The notes: generated from the sequence alone by a model not told the origin. A stretch of DNA of 47,227 nt from JBBKXP01 sp038323615 (GCA_038323615.1 JBBQHC010000011.1:1-47227), one strand, 5' to 3'. Positions 1-8,654 are shown, counted from the stretch's first letter. Made by a program: numbers and translations.

Positions 1-334
1 CGACGTATGGTGCAAGCTCCATCGCATCGACGCAAAGTTCGATGTCCATGTTGCCCTTGACCTTACGGCGGCCCATGCTGTCGGTATATTCCTTGGCCGG
101 CTTGGTCACCATCGTGAAGCCGTTGTAGTGCAGCCAATCGACCAACGGGCGAATGGGCGAATATTCGTCGTTTTCCAGCAGCGCCGTGTAGTAGAACGCC
201 CGCAACAGTTTGCCCCGGCGCATGAATTCCTGCCGCAGCAATTTATAATCAATGTCGAACCCCAGCGACTTGGCCGCTGCATATAGATTTGAGCCATCGA
301 TGAAGAGCGCCAAGCGCTCGTCCCGGTAAAACAT
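1..334 (-). CDS. NYN-domain (LabA/DUF88-like) protein, N-terminal part
   Basis: The frame opens with ATG at 334 behind a good ribosome site (GAGAGGAC) and runs off the left edge, giving the first 111 residues. The start MFYRDERLALFIDGSNLY carries the acidic FIDGSNLY motif of NYN/PIN-like nucleases, followed by the typical FYYTALLEND strand and, near the cut, KGNMDIELCVDAME, whose Asp residues complete the usual metal site. Family members are putative RNases or RNA-binding proteins; the exact role in Rhodobacterales is not established. It is divergent from folK across about 130 bases that must hold promoters for both. The C-terminus is outside the window, so any extra domain cannot be seen. 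Confidence 0.85.
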   Translation of the reverse strand, partial: MFYRDERLALFIDGSNLYAAAKSLGFDIDYKLLRQEFMRRGKLLRAFYYTALLENDEYSPIRPLVDWLHYNGFTMVTKPAKEYTDSMGRRKVKGNMDIELCVDAMELAPYV

Positions 335-468
335 GGAACGTCCTCTCGAAATGTAGCATCGCCGGGTGTCGTGAGTGTGTATAAGTGGTATTCAAATAGG
401 GCGAAACGCGGTGATGTAAGGCTCATCGCGCCAAAAAAGCAAGTCGCGACGTAGGGGAATTCAGCCAG

Positions 469-1023
469 ATGCCGCTTATTTCTTTGGGGTCGAATCTTGG
501 CACTGACGATAAATCGCCGCAACAGGTTGTTCAGGCTGCAATTTCCGAACTTGCCGCGAACAGTGACGTTCCCTTGCGTCAAAGCCGTCTTTACCTGACG
601 TCAGCCTTTCCGCCGGGGTCCGGCCCGGACTTTGTCAACGCGGCGATCCGGGTTGAAATGACCCAGCCGCCAGTTGAAGTACTGGCAATTCTTCATCGCA
701 TCGAACAGGCGGCGGGGCGGGTGCGCACCCGGCGCTGGGGGCCGCGAACGCTTGACCTTGATCTGCTGGCGGCGGGCGACTCGGTGTTGCCGGACGCCGC
801 GACGCAGACCCGGTGGCGCAATTTGTCCGCCGCCGATCAGCTGCACGAAACGCCCGATACCCTGATCCTGCCGCACCCGCGCTTGCAGGATCGCGCCTTT
901 GTCCTTGTGCCGCTGGCCGACGTCGCGCCCGACTGGGTGCATCCGCTGACGGGCTTGAGTGTGGCCATGATGCTGGCGGCCTTGCCCGATGCCGAACGCG
1001 CAGCGGTCATCCCGCTGGATTAG
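469..1023 (+). CDS. folK: 2-amino-4-hydroxy-6-hydroxymethyldihydropteridine pyrophosphokinase (HPPK)
   Basis: HPPK transfers pyrophosphate from ATP to 6-hydroxymethyl-7,8-dihydropterin, the step before dihydropteroate synthase in folate synthesis; it is cytosolic. The 184-residue product has the N-terminal SLGSNLG loop, the substrate segment PPGSGPDFVNAAI, the catalytic signature RRWGPRTLDLDLL with the Mg-binding Asp pair, and ILPHPRLQDRAFVL near the end, all in family order and at usual length. ATG at 469 is chosen because SLGSNLG normally lies within a few residues of the N-terminus. The ribosome site (GGGAA) is weak. It is followed by rpoZ after 95 bases, the common Rhodobacterales order folK-rpoZ-rsh. 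Confidence 0.95.
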   Translation: MPLISLGSNLGTDDKSPQQVVQAAISELAANSDVPLRQSRLYLTSAFPPGSGPDFVNAAIRVEMTQPPVEVLAILHRIEQAAGRVRTRRWGPRTLDLDLLAAGDSVLPDAATQTRWRNLSAADQLHETPDTLILPHPRLQDRAFVLVPLADVAPDWVHPLTGLSVAMMLAALPDAERAAVIPLD

Positions 1024-1118
1024 GTCGTGATACCTGCCCCGAATCGGCTTGTCTTTCATAGGTCAAGCCCTTAGATGGGGCGTTTCTAGGATCACCGCGA
1101 CATTGCAGGAGTGTGCTC

Positions 1119-1472
1119 ATGGCCCGCGTTACCGTCGAAGATTGTGTGGACAAGGTTCCGAACCGGTTCGAACTGGTCATGCTGGCCGCCCACCGCGCCC
1201 GCGAAATCACCGCCGGATCGCCGGTCACGGTGAACCGCGACAACGACAAGAACCCGGTCGTTTCCTTACGTGAAATCGCCGACGAAACCCAACGTGCCGA
1301 CGATCTGCGCGAACGGATGATCGAGGCGCACCAGACCCAGATCGAAGTGGACGAACCCGAAGAAGATTCGATGTCGCTGCTGATGGGGGCCGAGGCCGAC
1401 AAACCCGTCGAAGACGATATGTCCGAAGAAAAGCTGCTGCGCGCTCTGATGGAAGCGCAGGGGCAACGCTAG
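1119..1472 (+). CDS. rpoZ: RNA polymerase omega subunit
   Basis: Omega is the small RNA polymerase subunit that assists beta-prime folding and contributes to ppGpp binding. The 117-residue product starts MARVTVEDCVDKVPNRFELV, the canonical N-terminus, continues with LAAHRAREI and NPVVSLREIA, and ends in a long acidic tail (about residues 65-117) as in other alphaproteobacteria. ATG at 1119 has AGGAG eight bases upstream and is preferred to an in-frame GTG at 1113. It lies directly upstream of the ppGpp synthetase/hydrolase rsh, a pairing conserved widely in proteobacteria and functionally sensible because omega forms part of a ppGpp site. Confidence 0.96.
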   Translation: MARVTVEDCVDKVPNRFELVMLAAHRAREITAGSPVTVNRDNDKNPVVSLREIADETQRADDLRERMIEAHQTQIEVDEPEEDSMSLLMGAEADKPVEDDMSEEKLLRALMEAQGQR

Positions 1473-1509
1473 GGCCAACACCCCGGCCTTGAACGATAAG
1501 GCGCGGACC

Positions 1510-3648
1510 ATGACGACTGCCGACGATCTGATCGCACTGGTCCGCACCTACAACCCCCGCACCAACGAGAAACGGCTGCGCGCGGCTTTTGAGTTTGGCG
1601 CGGCCATGCACGATGGCCAGTTTCGCCATTCGGGCGAACCCTATTTCAGTCATCCGACCGCTGTCGCCGTGATCCTTGCGCAGATGCAAATGGACGACGC
1701 GACGCTGATCACCGCGCTGTTGCACGACACCATCGAAGACACCAAGGCCTCCTACTTCGAGGTCGAGAAACGGTTTGGCACCGAAATCGCCGAACTGGTC
1801 GATGGCGTCACCAAGCTGACCAATCTGCAACTGACCAGCACCGAAACCAAACAGGCTGAAAATTTTCGCAAGCTGTTCATGGCGACCAGTCGCGATCTAC
1901 GTGTGACCTTGGTCAAACTGGCGGACCGGCTGCACAACATGCGCACGATCAAATCCATGCGCGTCGACAAGCAGGCCCAAAAGGCCCGCGAGACGATGGA
2001 TATCTATGCGCCTCTGGCCGGGCGGATGGGGATGCAATGGATGCGCGAGGAGCTTGAAGACCTTGCCTTCAAGGTCATCAACCCCGAGGCACGTTCGTCG
2101 ATCATCCGGCGTTTTATCACCCTGCAACGCGAAACCGGCGATGTGATCGAACGGATCACCGCAGACATGCGCACCGAACTTGACCGATCCGACATCTCAG
2201 CCGAGGTCAGCGGACGCGCCAAGAAACCTTATTCGATCTGGCGCAAGATGCAGGAAAAGGATCAGGGGTTTTCGCGCCTGTCCGACATCTACGGCTTTCG
2301 GATCATCACCGCGACCGAGGGCGATTGTTACCGGGTCCTCGGCGCGATCCACCAACGCTGGCGGGCGGTTCCGGGACGGTTCAAGGATTATATCAGCCAG
2401 CCAAAATCGAACGGCTATCGGTCGATTCATACCACCGTATCAGGGCGCGACGGCAAGCGGGTCGAAGTGCAGATCAGAACCCGCGAAATGCACGAAGTCG
2501 CCGAAACCGGCGTTGCCGCGCATTGGTCCTATCGCAATGGCGAACGGGTCGAAAACCGCTTTGCCGTGGATCCGGTGCGCTGGATCGCCTCGTTGACCGA
2601 ACGGCTGGACGACGATCAGGATCACGACGAATTTCTCGAGGCGGTCAAGCTTGAGATGTATCAGGATCAGGTATTTTGTTTCTCGCCCAAGGGCGACGTG
2701 ATCAAACTGCCCCGTGGCGCGACACCGATCGACTTTGCCTATGCGATCCACACCCGGATCGGGTCGGCCTGCGTCGGGGCCAAGGTCGACGGGATGCGGG
2801 TGCCACTGTGGACGCGGCTTAAGAATGGTCAGTCGGTCGAGATCATTACCGCCGAAGGCCAGACGCCGCAGTCGACATGGATCGACATCGCCGTGACGGG
2901 TCGTGCGAAAACCGCGATCCGGCGCAGTCTGCGCGAGGAAGACCGCGACAGGTTCATCAAACTGGGCAGCGAACTGGCGCGCGTCGCGTTTGAAAACGTC
3001 GGCAAAAGGGCGACCGACAAGGCCCTGCGCACCGCCGCCAAGACGCTGGCGCTTGAAGACGTGGACGATCTGCTGGCGCAACTTGGCAGTGCCGAAATTT
3101 CCTCGCGATCCGTTGTGTCGGCGATTTATCCCGAACTGGCCGAACGCAAGGGCGACGAGGTGGACGAGGGGCGCGCTGTTGTCGGTCTGGCTCCCGATCA
3201 GACCCATCGCCGCGCCGCCTGTTGCCAGCCGGTGCCGGGTGAAAGGATCGTCGGGATCACGTTTCGCGGTCAGGGCGTGGTCGTGCATGCCATCGACTGC
3301 CAGGCGCTGGTCGAATACGAAGACCAGCCCGAACGCTGGATCGACCTGCGCTGGCAGGACGGCAACCATAAATCGGTGAATACCGTGACGCTGGATTTAA
3401 CCATTACCAATGACGCTGGCGTGCTGGGGCGCATCTGCACCTTGATCGGCGAACAGAACGCCAATATCTCGGACCTGAACTTTGTCGATCGGAAACCCGA
3501 TTTTTACCGGCTTCTGGTGGATGTTGATCTGCGCGATACCGAACACATGCACCGGGTGATGACGGCGCTCGAGGCGGAAAGTCACGTTTCGTCGATCGGG
3601 CGGCATCGCGATCCGGCGCGGGCCATTGCGGGCCTGAAACAGGCCTGA
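1510..3648 (+). CDS. rsh: Bifunctional (p)ppGpp synthetase/hydrolase, RelA/SpoT type
   Basis: This is the long RSH enzyme that makes and degrades (p)ppGpp in the stringent response. Domains in order over 712 residues: an HD hydrolase with ALLHDTIEDT and ADRLHNMRT; the synthetase with KPYSIWRKM, YGFRIIT and KSNGYRSIHT; a TGS domain starting near VFCFSPKGDVIKL; a zinc-finger/RIS region with RRAACCQPVPGE; and a C-terminal ACT domain with TNDAGVLGRICTLI. Both catalytic halves keep their key residues, so it should be bifunctional, as expected for the single RSH of alphaproteobacteria. ATG at 1510 is preferred to an in-frame TTG at 1489. Confidence 0.96.
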   Translation: MTTADDLIALVRTYNPRTNEKRLRAAFEFGAAMHDGQFRHSGEPYFSHPTAVAVILAQMQMDDATLITALLHDTIEDTKASYFEVEKRFGTEIAELVDGVTKLTNLQLTSTETKQAENFRKLFMATSRDLRVTLVKLADRLHNMRTIKSMRVDKQAQKARETMDIYAPLAGRMGMQWMREELEDLAFKVINPEARSSIIRRFITLQRETGDVIERITADMRTELDRSDISAEVSGRAKKPYSIWRKMQEKDQGFSRLSDIYGFRIITATEGDCYRVLGAIHQRWRAVPGRFKDYISQPKSNGYRSIHTTVSGRDGKRVEVQIRTREMHEVAETGVAAHWSYRNGERVENRFAVDPVRWIASLTERLDDDQDHDEFLEAVKLEMYQDQVFCFSPKGDVIKLPRGATPIDFAYAIHTRIGSACVGAKVDGMRVPLWTRLKNGQSVEIITAEGQTPQSTWIDIAVTGRAKTAIRRSLREEDRDRFIKLGSELARVAFENVGKRATDKALRTAAKTLALEDVDDLLAQLGSAEISSRSVVSAIYPELAERKGDEVDEGRAVVGLAPDQTHRRAACCQPVPGERIVGITFRGQGVVVHAIDCQALVEYEDQPERWIDLRWQDGNHKSVNTVTLDLTITNDAGVLGRICTLIGEQNANISDLNFVDRKPDFYRLLVDVDLRDTEHMHRVMTALEAESHVSSIGRHRDPARAIAGLKQA

Positions 3649-3664
3649 CAAGAAAGGACGAGAC

Positions 3665-4321
3665 GTGGTTTTCAAACGCAGAGACCGTCGGCCCGTGTGG
3701 CGGGCCGTGGTTCAGGCACTGTGGCCGCGTGGCGGCTGGGTGCGTGCGTTCGAATACGTCAAACACCGGGTCCGCCGGTTGCCCGATACTCCAGAAAAGA
3801 TTTCACGCGGCATCTGGGCGGGGGTGTTCACGACGTTTACTCCGTTCTTTGGCCTGCACTTCATTGTTGCGTGGCTGATCGCACGGGTCATGCGGGGCAA
3901 TATCCTTGCGGCGCTGCTGGGCACCTTTTTCGGCAATCCATTGACCTATGTGCCCATTGCCGGCGTGTCACTGGCGACCGGGCATTTCCTGCTGGGCACC
4001 CGGCCGCGCGACGGGATCCATCTGTCGCTGGGTGAAAAGTTCGGGGGTGCCTGGCGTGATCTGTGGCAGAATTTTCTGGCGGTTTTCACGCCCGAGCAGA
4101 TGCACTGGGAACGTTTGGCGGTGTTCTACCGCGAGGTGTTCTTTCCTTTCATGATCGGCGGGATCCTTCCGGGGATCATTGTCGCGACCATCGCCTATTA
4201 CCTGTCGGTGCCGCTGATCGCCGCCTATCAGAAACGCCGCAAGAAGGCGCTGCATGCCAAGCTGGTGCAACTGGGCAAAGGCGGTAATCTGCCGCCTGAC
4301 GGTGGGCCGGGTTCCGGTTAG
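3665..4321 (+). CDS. DUF2062 membrane protein
   Basis: A 218-residue protein of the DUF2062 family, whose biochemical function is unknown. Three or four hydrophobic segments are visible: around residues 50-75 (GIWAGVFTTFTPFFGLHFIV), 80-110 (FFGNPLTYVPIAGVSLATGH) and 160-185 (GGILPGIIVATIAYYLSVPL). The G-F-x-P-x-x-G-x-H pattern and FFGNPLTYVP are hallmarks of the family. The start is GTG at 3665 behind GAAAGGA. The C-terminus is basic and Gly/Pro-rich. It sits 16 bases after rsh and 26 bases before pdxJ, a conserved arrangement that suggests co-transcription but does not reveal its role. Confidence 0.85.
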   Translation: MVFKRRDRRPVWRAVVQALWPRGGWVRAFEYVKHRVRRLPDTPEKISRGIWAGVFTTFTPFFGLHFIVAWLIARVMRGNILAALLGTFFGNPLTYVPIAGVSLATGHFLLGTRPRDGIHLSLGEKFGGAWRDLWQNFLAVFTPEQMHWERLAVFYREVFFPFMIGGILPGIIVATIAYYLSVPLIAAYQKRRKKALHAKLVQLGKGGNLPPDGGPGSG

Positions 4322-4347
4322 GATAGCCGCGGCAAAAGGAGGCTGGG

Positions 4348-5100
4348 ATGAGTCAGAACAAACTGCGGCTGGGCGTTAATATCGACCACGTCGCCACCGT
4401 GCGCAACGCCCGTGGCGGCGCCACGCCCGACCCGATCCGCGCCGCCAAACTGGCCGAGGATGCCGGGGCCGACGGCATCACCGCCCACCTGCGCGAAGAC
4501 CGCCGCCACATCAGCGACGCCGATATCGAAGGGCTGATGGCAGTCCTGACGACGCCATTGAATTTCGAGATGGCCGCGACCGACGAAATGCAGAAAATCG
4601 CCCTGCGCCACAAACCCCACGCGGTCTGCATCGTCCCCGAAAAGCGCGAGGAACGCACCACCGAAGGCGGGCTGGAGGTCGCGCGCGAGGAGAACAAGCT
4701 GGCGCATTTCATCGCCCCGCTGCGCGATGCGGGCTGCCGGGTGTCGATCTTTATCGCCGCCGACCGCCGCCAGATCGAAGCCGCGCACCGGATCGGGGCC
4801 GAGGTGGTCGAACTGCACACCGGTGCCTATTGCGATGCCCATGCGGAGGGTCATTTTGACAAACGCGACGCCGAACTTGCGCGGCTGGCGGATATGGCGA
4901 CGTTCGCGCAGTCGCTGGGCCTTGAGGTTCATGCCGGTCATGGGTTGACCTATGACACGGTTCAACCTGTCGCCGCCTTGCCCGAAGTGCAGGAACTGAA
5001 CATCGGCCACTATCTGATCGGCGAGGCGATCTTTCGCGGCCTGACTCCGGCGATCGCGGAAATGCGGCGGCTGATGGACGAAGCGCGTGGGATCGCATGA
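4348..5100 (+). CDS. pdxJ: Pyridoxine 5'-phosphate synthase
   Basis: PdxJ condenses 1-deoxyxylulose 5-phosphate with 3-amino-2-oxopropyl phosphate to give pyridoxine 5'-phosphate (DXP-dependent vitamin B6 pathway). The 250-residue product begins with LRLGVNIDHVATVRNARG, the classic signature, and keeps ADGITAHLREDRRHI, FEMAATDEM, CIVPEKREERTTEGG, ELHTGAYCDA and HAGHGLTYD, giving the complete TIM-barrel active site. AAAAGGAGG precedes ATG at 4348. It is upstream of acpS, an arrangement known in many proteobacteria, with a small Dabb-domain gene between them here. The stop codon is followed at once by a palindromic repeat. Confidence 0.97.
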   Translation: MSQNKLRLGVNIDHVATVRNARGGATPDPIRAAKLAEDAGADGITAHLREDRRHISDADIEGLMAVLTTPLNFEMAATDEMQKIALRHKPHAVCIVPEKREERTTEGGLEVAREENKLAHFIAPLRDAGCRVSIFIAADRRQIEAAHRIGAEVVELHTGAYCDAHAEGHFDKRDAELARLADMATFAQSLGLEVHAGHGLTYDTVQPVAALPEVQELNIGHYLIGEAIFRGLTPAIAEMRRLMDEARGIA

Positions 5101-5103
5101 CGC

Positions 5104-5150
5104 AAATCTTTTCAAAAAGTCTTGGCAAAAACCTTCAAAGGATTTTTGCC
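5104..5150. repeat. Double-hairpin intergenic repeat, family A copy 1
   Basis: Two adjacent inverted repeats, AAATCTTTTCAAAAAGTCTT and GCAAAAACCTTCAAAGGATTTTTGC (the latter at about 5127-5149), lie just after the pdxJ stop. The same layout, hairpin, TTGGC, hairpin, recurs at 18644-18690. Copy 1 is the less perfect version. Being AT-rich and palindromic it may act as a transcription terminator or attenuator between pdxJ and the Dabb gene. Confidence 0.7.
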
Positions 5151-5170
5151 CAAAGCACCGAGCAACCCAC

Positions 5171-5476
5171 ATGATCCTTCACATCGTTGCCTGCGCCCTG
5201 CGCCCCGACCACGACGCCGCCGAACTGGCCGCTGTCATGGCGGGCCTTGCCGCCCTGCCGCTGGACGATTTTGCCGCCTTTCACCACGGCCCCAATATCG
5301 ATGCCGAAGGCAAGTCGCCGGGCCACCCTTATGGCTTTGTCTGCACATTCACTGACCGTGCCGCCCTTGACCGCTATGCCGCCGATCCGGGCCACCGCGC
5401 GCTGGCGGCGCGGCTGGTTGCGTTGTGCGCGGGCGGCGGCGACGGCATCGTCGTTTATGACATTGCCGCCGCATGA
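5171..5476 (+). CDS. Dabb (stress-responsive alpha/beta barrel) domain protein
   Basis: A 101-residue protein starting at ATG 5171. It begins MILHIVACALRPDHDAAELA, continues with LDDFAAFHHGPNIDAEGK and PYGFVCTFTDRAALDRYAA, and then GHRALAARLVAL, which together fit the ferredoxin-like Dabb fold (one small beta-alpha-beta-beta barrel with a central conserved His). Dabb proteins form dimers; in bacteria their function is mostly unknown. The stop codon overlaps the acpS start (ATGA), so the two are probably translationally coupled. The ribosome site is poor (AGCAACCCAC before the start), and a palindromic repeat separates it from pdxJ. Confidence 0.75.
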   Translation: MILHIVACALRPDHDAAELAAVMAGLAALPLDDFAAFHHGPNIDAEGKSPGHPYGFVCTFTDRAALDRYAADPGHRALAARLVALCAGGGDGIVVYDIAAA

Positions 5477-5880
5477 TCATCGGCATCGGCACCGACCTGT
5501 GCAACATCGAGCGGATCGAGAAAACGCTGGCCCGGTTCGGGAGCCGCTTCCGCGATCGCGTCTTCACCGAACGCGAACAGCGCAAGGCCGCCAGCCGACC
5601 CCGCGCCATCGCTGCCACCTATGCCAAGCGCTGGGCCGCGAAAGAGGCCTGTTCAAAGGCCTTGGGCACGGGTTTGCGCATGGGTATCTCGTGGAAGGAT
5701 ATGGCGGTGACGAATATGCGCACCGGCCAGCCGGTCATGCATGTCACCGGCTGGGCCCGCGAACGACTTGATGCGATGACCCCGCCCGGTCATGTGGCGG
5801 TGATCCATGTCACCCTGACCGACGATCATCCCTGGGCCAGTGCATTCGTTGTTATCGAGGCGCGGCCGACCCCGGCTTGA
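5473..5880 (+). CDS. acpS: Holo-[acyl-carrier-protein] synthase
   Basis: AcpS transfers 4'-phosphopantetheine from CoA to the serine of apo-ACP, activating fatty acid synthesis. The 135-residue product starts MIIGIGTDLCNIERIE (GTD holds the Mg-binding Asp) and has RDRVFTERE and YAKRWAAKEACSKALG with the second metal ligand Glu, the standard AcpS pattern and length. ATG overlaps the upstream stop by four bases (ATGA). It precedes lepB, rnc and era, the usual alphaproteobacterial order. Confidence 0.96.
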   Translation: MIIGIGTDLCNIERIEKTLARFGSRFRDRVFTEREQRKAASRPRAIAATYAKRWAAKEACSKALGTGLRMGISWKDMAVTNMRTGQPVMHVTGWARERLDAMTPPGHVAVIHVTLTDDHPWASAFVVIEARPTPA

Positions 5881-5932
5881 CACCCCCCAAGCCGCCGATC
5901 ATGTAGCCCCTCGACCAGCACAGGAAACAACC

Positions 5933-6769
5933 ATGTCAGAATCCACAGGGCTTTGGGGCACCGTCAAAGAAACCGTCAAGACGGTCGTCTATGCCTTGCT
6001 GATCGCGGGGGCGTTTCGCACGATTCTGTTCCAACCGTTCTGGATCCCGTCCGGGTCGATGAAGGACACGCTGCTGATCGGCGATTTCCTGTTCGTCAAC
6101 AAGATGGCCTATGGCTATTCCTACGCGTCTTGCCCGTCGATCCGGATTCCCCAAATCAGGCTGGACATCGACGCCGAAGATTTCTGCGGCGTGTTCAAAG
6201 GTGCCGAAAGCCGCCTGTTCGGCGGTGACCCGCAGCGCGGCGATGTCGTCGTGTTTCGGCATCCGGTATCAGGGCGCGATTTCATCAAGCGGCTGATCGG
6301 GTTGCCGGGGGACAAGATTCAGGTGACCGGCGGGCTGCTGTATATCAACGGCGAACCCGTAACGGTGCAGGATGCCGGCACCTTTAACGAAACGATGGAA
6401 TCGCAGGGGCCGCAGGGTTTGCGCCCGCGCTGCGCCAACGGCGACGTGGCCGAAGGGGCAGTTTGCGAAAAGACCCGCCAGATCGAAACCCTGCCGAACG
6501 GCGTCAGCCACGACATCCTGAACATCGGCACCCAGGGATCCGACGACACCGGGGTCTATGAAGTGCCTGCGGGCAAGTATTTCTTCATGGGCGATAACCG
6601 CGACAATTCCACCGACAGCCGCTATCCGCAAAGCGTCGGCGGTGTCGGCTATGTCCCGCTCGAGGATATCGTCGGGCGGGCCGACCGGATCATGTTCTCG
6701 TCGTCGGGCCGGTCGATGCTGGCGTTCTGGACCTGGCGGTCGGACCGTTATTTCAAGGCGATCAACTAG
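5933..6769 (+). CDS. lepB: Signal peptidase I (catalytically complete copy)
   Basis: LepB cleaves signal peptides from exported pre-proteins at the periplasmic face of the inner membrane using a Ser-Lys dyad. The 278-residue product has an N-terminal membrane anchor (about residues 13-32, VKTVVYALLIAGAFRTILF), the nucleophile in IPSGSMKDTLLIGD, the general-base lysine in DFIKRLIGLPGD, and the box-E motif GDNRDNSTDSR. A roughly 60-residue periplasmic insert carries two cysteines (RPRCANG, GAVCEK) that could form a disulfide. ATG at 5933 (AGGAAAC upstream) is chosen because it places the anchor at the N-terminus. A paralogue follows after eight bases. Confidence 0.96.
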   Translation: MSESTGLWGTVKETVKTVVYALLIAGAFRTILFQPFWIPSGSMKDTLLIGDFLFVNKMAYGYSYASCPSIRIPQIRLDIDAEDFCGVFKGAESRLFGGDPQRGDVVVFRHPVSGRDFIKRLIGLPGDKIQVTGGLLYINGEPVTVQDAGTFNETMESQGPQGLRPRCANGDVAEGAVCEKTRQIETLPNGVSHDILNIGTQGSDDTGVYEVPAGKYFFMGDNRDNSTDSRYPQSVGGVGYVPLEDIVGRADRIMFSSSGRSMLAFWTWRSDRYFKAIN

Positions 6770-6777
6770 GCGGGCGG

Positions 6778-7815
6778 ATGGCGCGACCGACCCCCATCGG
6801 GATACTGACGGCAGGGTTCGACTGGTTCGGGCGGTCGGGCCGGGCTGCTTTTGTCGCGGCCCTGTTGGTCTGGGCGATCTTTGCCGGGGTGACGATCTAT
6901 GGGCTGGACCGGCCCGATTGGCCCGAATGGGCACGGGCCATCGGCCTGATCGGTCTGGCCCTGACGACAGTGCCGCTGTTCGGCCACGCGATGCGCCGCC
7001 TGAACGATCTGGGCTGGTCGGGCTGGTGGGTCTGGCTGTTGCTGGTGCCCTACGTCGGCGCGGTGCTGACCCTGCTTCTGGCGGTGCGGCGCGGCAATGT
7101 GCGCCGGTTCGCCACCGGATCGCCGCTGCGCCTGCTGGGCATGATCGGCGTCGTCCTGTTGGCGCTGCTGATCCTCTCGCGGCTGTTCTGGACCCCCTAT
7201 CTGATCCTCCGCGGCAGTATGAAACCCGCCGTGCTGATCGGCGACGTGGTCAGCGTGACCGCTTTACGCAAAACCCCCGAACGCGGCGCTCTGATCGTGT
7301 TTCGCCATCCGGTCAGCGGCCAAATCTTGATTGCCCGCGTCATTGGATTGCCCGGCGATACGGTGGCGCTGGTGAATGGCGTGGTGCAGATCGACGGCAC
7401 GTCTGCCGCACTGACCGATGCCGGCGTCTTTGACGAGGTGATGGGGCCGCAGGGGCCGCTGGGCCTGATGCCGCGCTGTCTGAACGGCGCGGTGGGGCAG
7501 GGGGCGACCTGCCAGAAACGGCGCTGGCGCGAGGTTTTGCCGGACGGCACGACGCAAGACATCCTGAACATCGCTGATACGGCGCTGGACAACACCGCGC
7601 CGGTCAAGGTTCCGGCTGGCCAGTTGTTCGTTCTGGGCGACAACCGCGACAATTCGACCGACAGCCGGATCGCCCCGGCGGCGGGCGGTATCGGGCTGGT
7701 GCCGCTGGACGCGGTGACGGGGCGGGCGCGGCGGGTGATCCTGTCGGTTTCGGGGTCGCATTGGTGGCAGGTCTGGACATGGCGGGCAAACCGGATTTGG
7801 GTGGGGTTGCGATGA
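6778..7815 (+). CDS. DUF805-signal peptidase I fusion, catalytic Lys replaced by Ala
   Basis: A 345-residue two-domain protein. Residues about 10-110 form a DUF805-type membrane domain (WFGRSGRAAFVAALLV, then MRRLNDLGWSGWWVW) with three hydrophobic helices; a further helix (about 119-136) leads into a signal peptidase I domain. That half mirrors LepB just upstream, including the Cys-containing insert (MPRCLNG, GATCQK) and the end motif LGDNRDNSTDSR. The serine survives in LRGSMKP, but the base position reads ILIARVIGLPGD where LepB has FIKRLIGLPGD, so the dyad lysine is Ala (codon GCC). It probably cannot work as a normal Ser/Lys peptidase and may be a pseudoenzyme. The tandem position implies duplication plus domain fusion. 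Its stop overlaps the rnc start. Confidence 0.88.
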   Translation: MARPTPIGILTAGFDWFGRSGRAAFVAALLVWAIFAGVTIYGLDRPDWPEWARAIGLIGLALTTVPLFGHAMRRLNDLGWSGWWVWLLLVPYVGAVLTLLLAVRRGNVRRFATGSPLRLLGMIGVVLLALLILSRLFWTPYLILRGSMKPAVLIGDVVSVTALRKTPERGALIVFRHPVSGQILIARVIGLPGDTVALVNGVVQIDGTSAALTDAGVFDEVMGPQGPLGLMPRCLNGAVGQGATCQKRRWREVLPDGTTQDILNIADTALDNTAPVKVPAGQLFVLGDNRDNSTDSRIAPAAGGIGLVPLDAVTGRARRVILSVSGSHWWQVWTWRANRIWVGLR

Positions 7816-8501
7816 AACTCTCGACCGAACTGGCTGCCTTTGCGCGGCGTCTGGGGCACGACTTTGGCCGCCCCGATTTGTTGGTGCGTGCCGTCACCCA
7901 CCCGTCGATGTCGTCGGTGCATCGCGACGACAACCAACGGCTCGAGTTTCTCGGCGACCGGGTGTTGGGGCTGGTCATGGCCGACGCCCTGCTGCTGGCC
8001 GACAAAGGTGCAACCGAAGGACAGATCGCGCCTCGATTTAACGCGCTGGTGCGTCGGGAAACCTGCGCCGACGTTGCCCGCCAAATCGACCTTGGTGCAG
8101 TTCTGAAACTGGGCCGGTCCGAAATGCAGTCGGGTGGGCGGCGCAAAGAGGCGCTGCTGGCCGACGCGATGGAAGCGGTAATTGCGGCGGTGTTCCTTGA
8201 CGCCGGTTTCGATGCGGCCCGCACCGTGACGACGGGGCTGTGGGGGGACCGGATCACCGACGTCGACGACGACGCCCGCGATGCCAAGACGGCGTTGCAG
8301 GAATGGGCGCAGGCAAGGGGCGAACCGCCCCCCGATTACGTCGAAATCGCCCGCTCCGGCCCCGATCATCAGCCGAATTTCACCATCGAAGTGCGATTGG
8401 CGTCCGGGCCCAGCACCAGCGCCACCGCCGGATCGAAACGCCATGCCGAACAGATGGCGGCGACGAAACTGCTGGCGAAACTCGACGACTCTGGGACTTA
8501 A
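7812..8501 (+). CDS. rnc: Ribonuclease III
   Basis: RNase III cuts double-stranded RNA in rRNA precursors and many mRNAs. The 229-residue product has the RNase III signature NQRLEFLGDRVLGLVMAD, the second acidic cluster KEALLADAMEAVIAAVFLD, and a C-terminal dsRNA-binding domain (DAKTALQEWAQARG to HAEQMAATKLLAKL). ATG at 7812 overlaps the preceding stop by four bases, implying coupling. It lies upstream of era as in most proteobacteria, though here 153 bases separate them. Confidence 0.96.
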   Translation: MKLSTELAAFARRLGHDFGRPDLLVRAVTHPSMSSVHRDDNQRLEFLGDRVLGLVMADALLLADKGATEGQIAPRFNALVRRETCADVARQIDLGAVLKLGRSEMQSGGRRKEALLADAMEAVIAAVFLDAGFDAARTVTTGLWGDRITDVDDDARDAKTALQEWAQARGEPPPDYVEIARSGPDHQPNFTIEVRLASGPSTSATAGSKRHAEQMAATKLLAKLDDSGT

Positions 8502-8654
8502 CACACGGGTGGCGGCATCCGTCCAATCTTGCGATGGTGACATTGCAACAACCGTGAACGATTGACCGATCCCATACCCCCGGTTGGCGTTGCCCGAAAA
8601 ACACCCTATGACGCAGGACAGCATCAGCCGCATCTGTCGGCACAGGAGAGTCCC

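Noticed and set aside
2440..3369. Long minus-strand open frame inside rsh
   Set aside because: Antisense shadow of the TGS/ACT half of rsh, with no ribosome site or homology.
8502..8654. Small gene or RNA between rnc and era
   Set aside because: No open frame with a ribosome site, and no clear stem-loop or terminator; probably the era promoter region.
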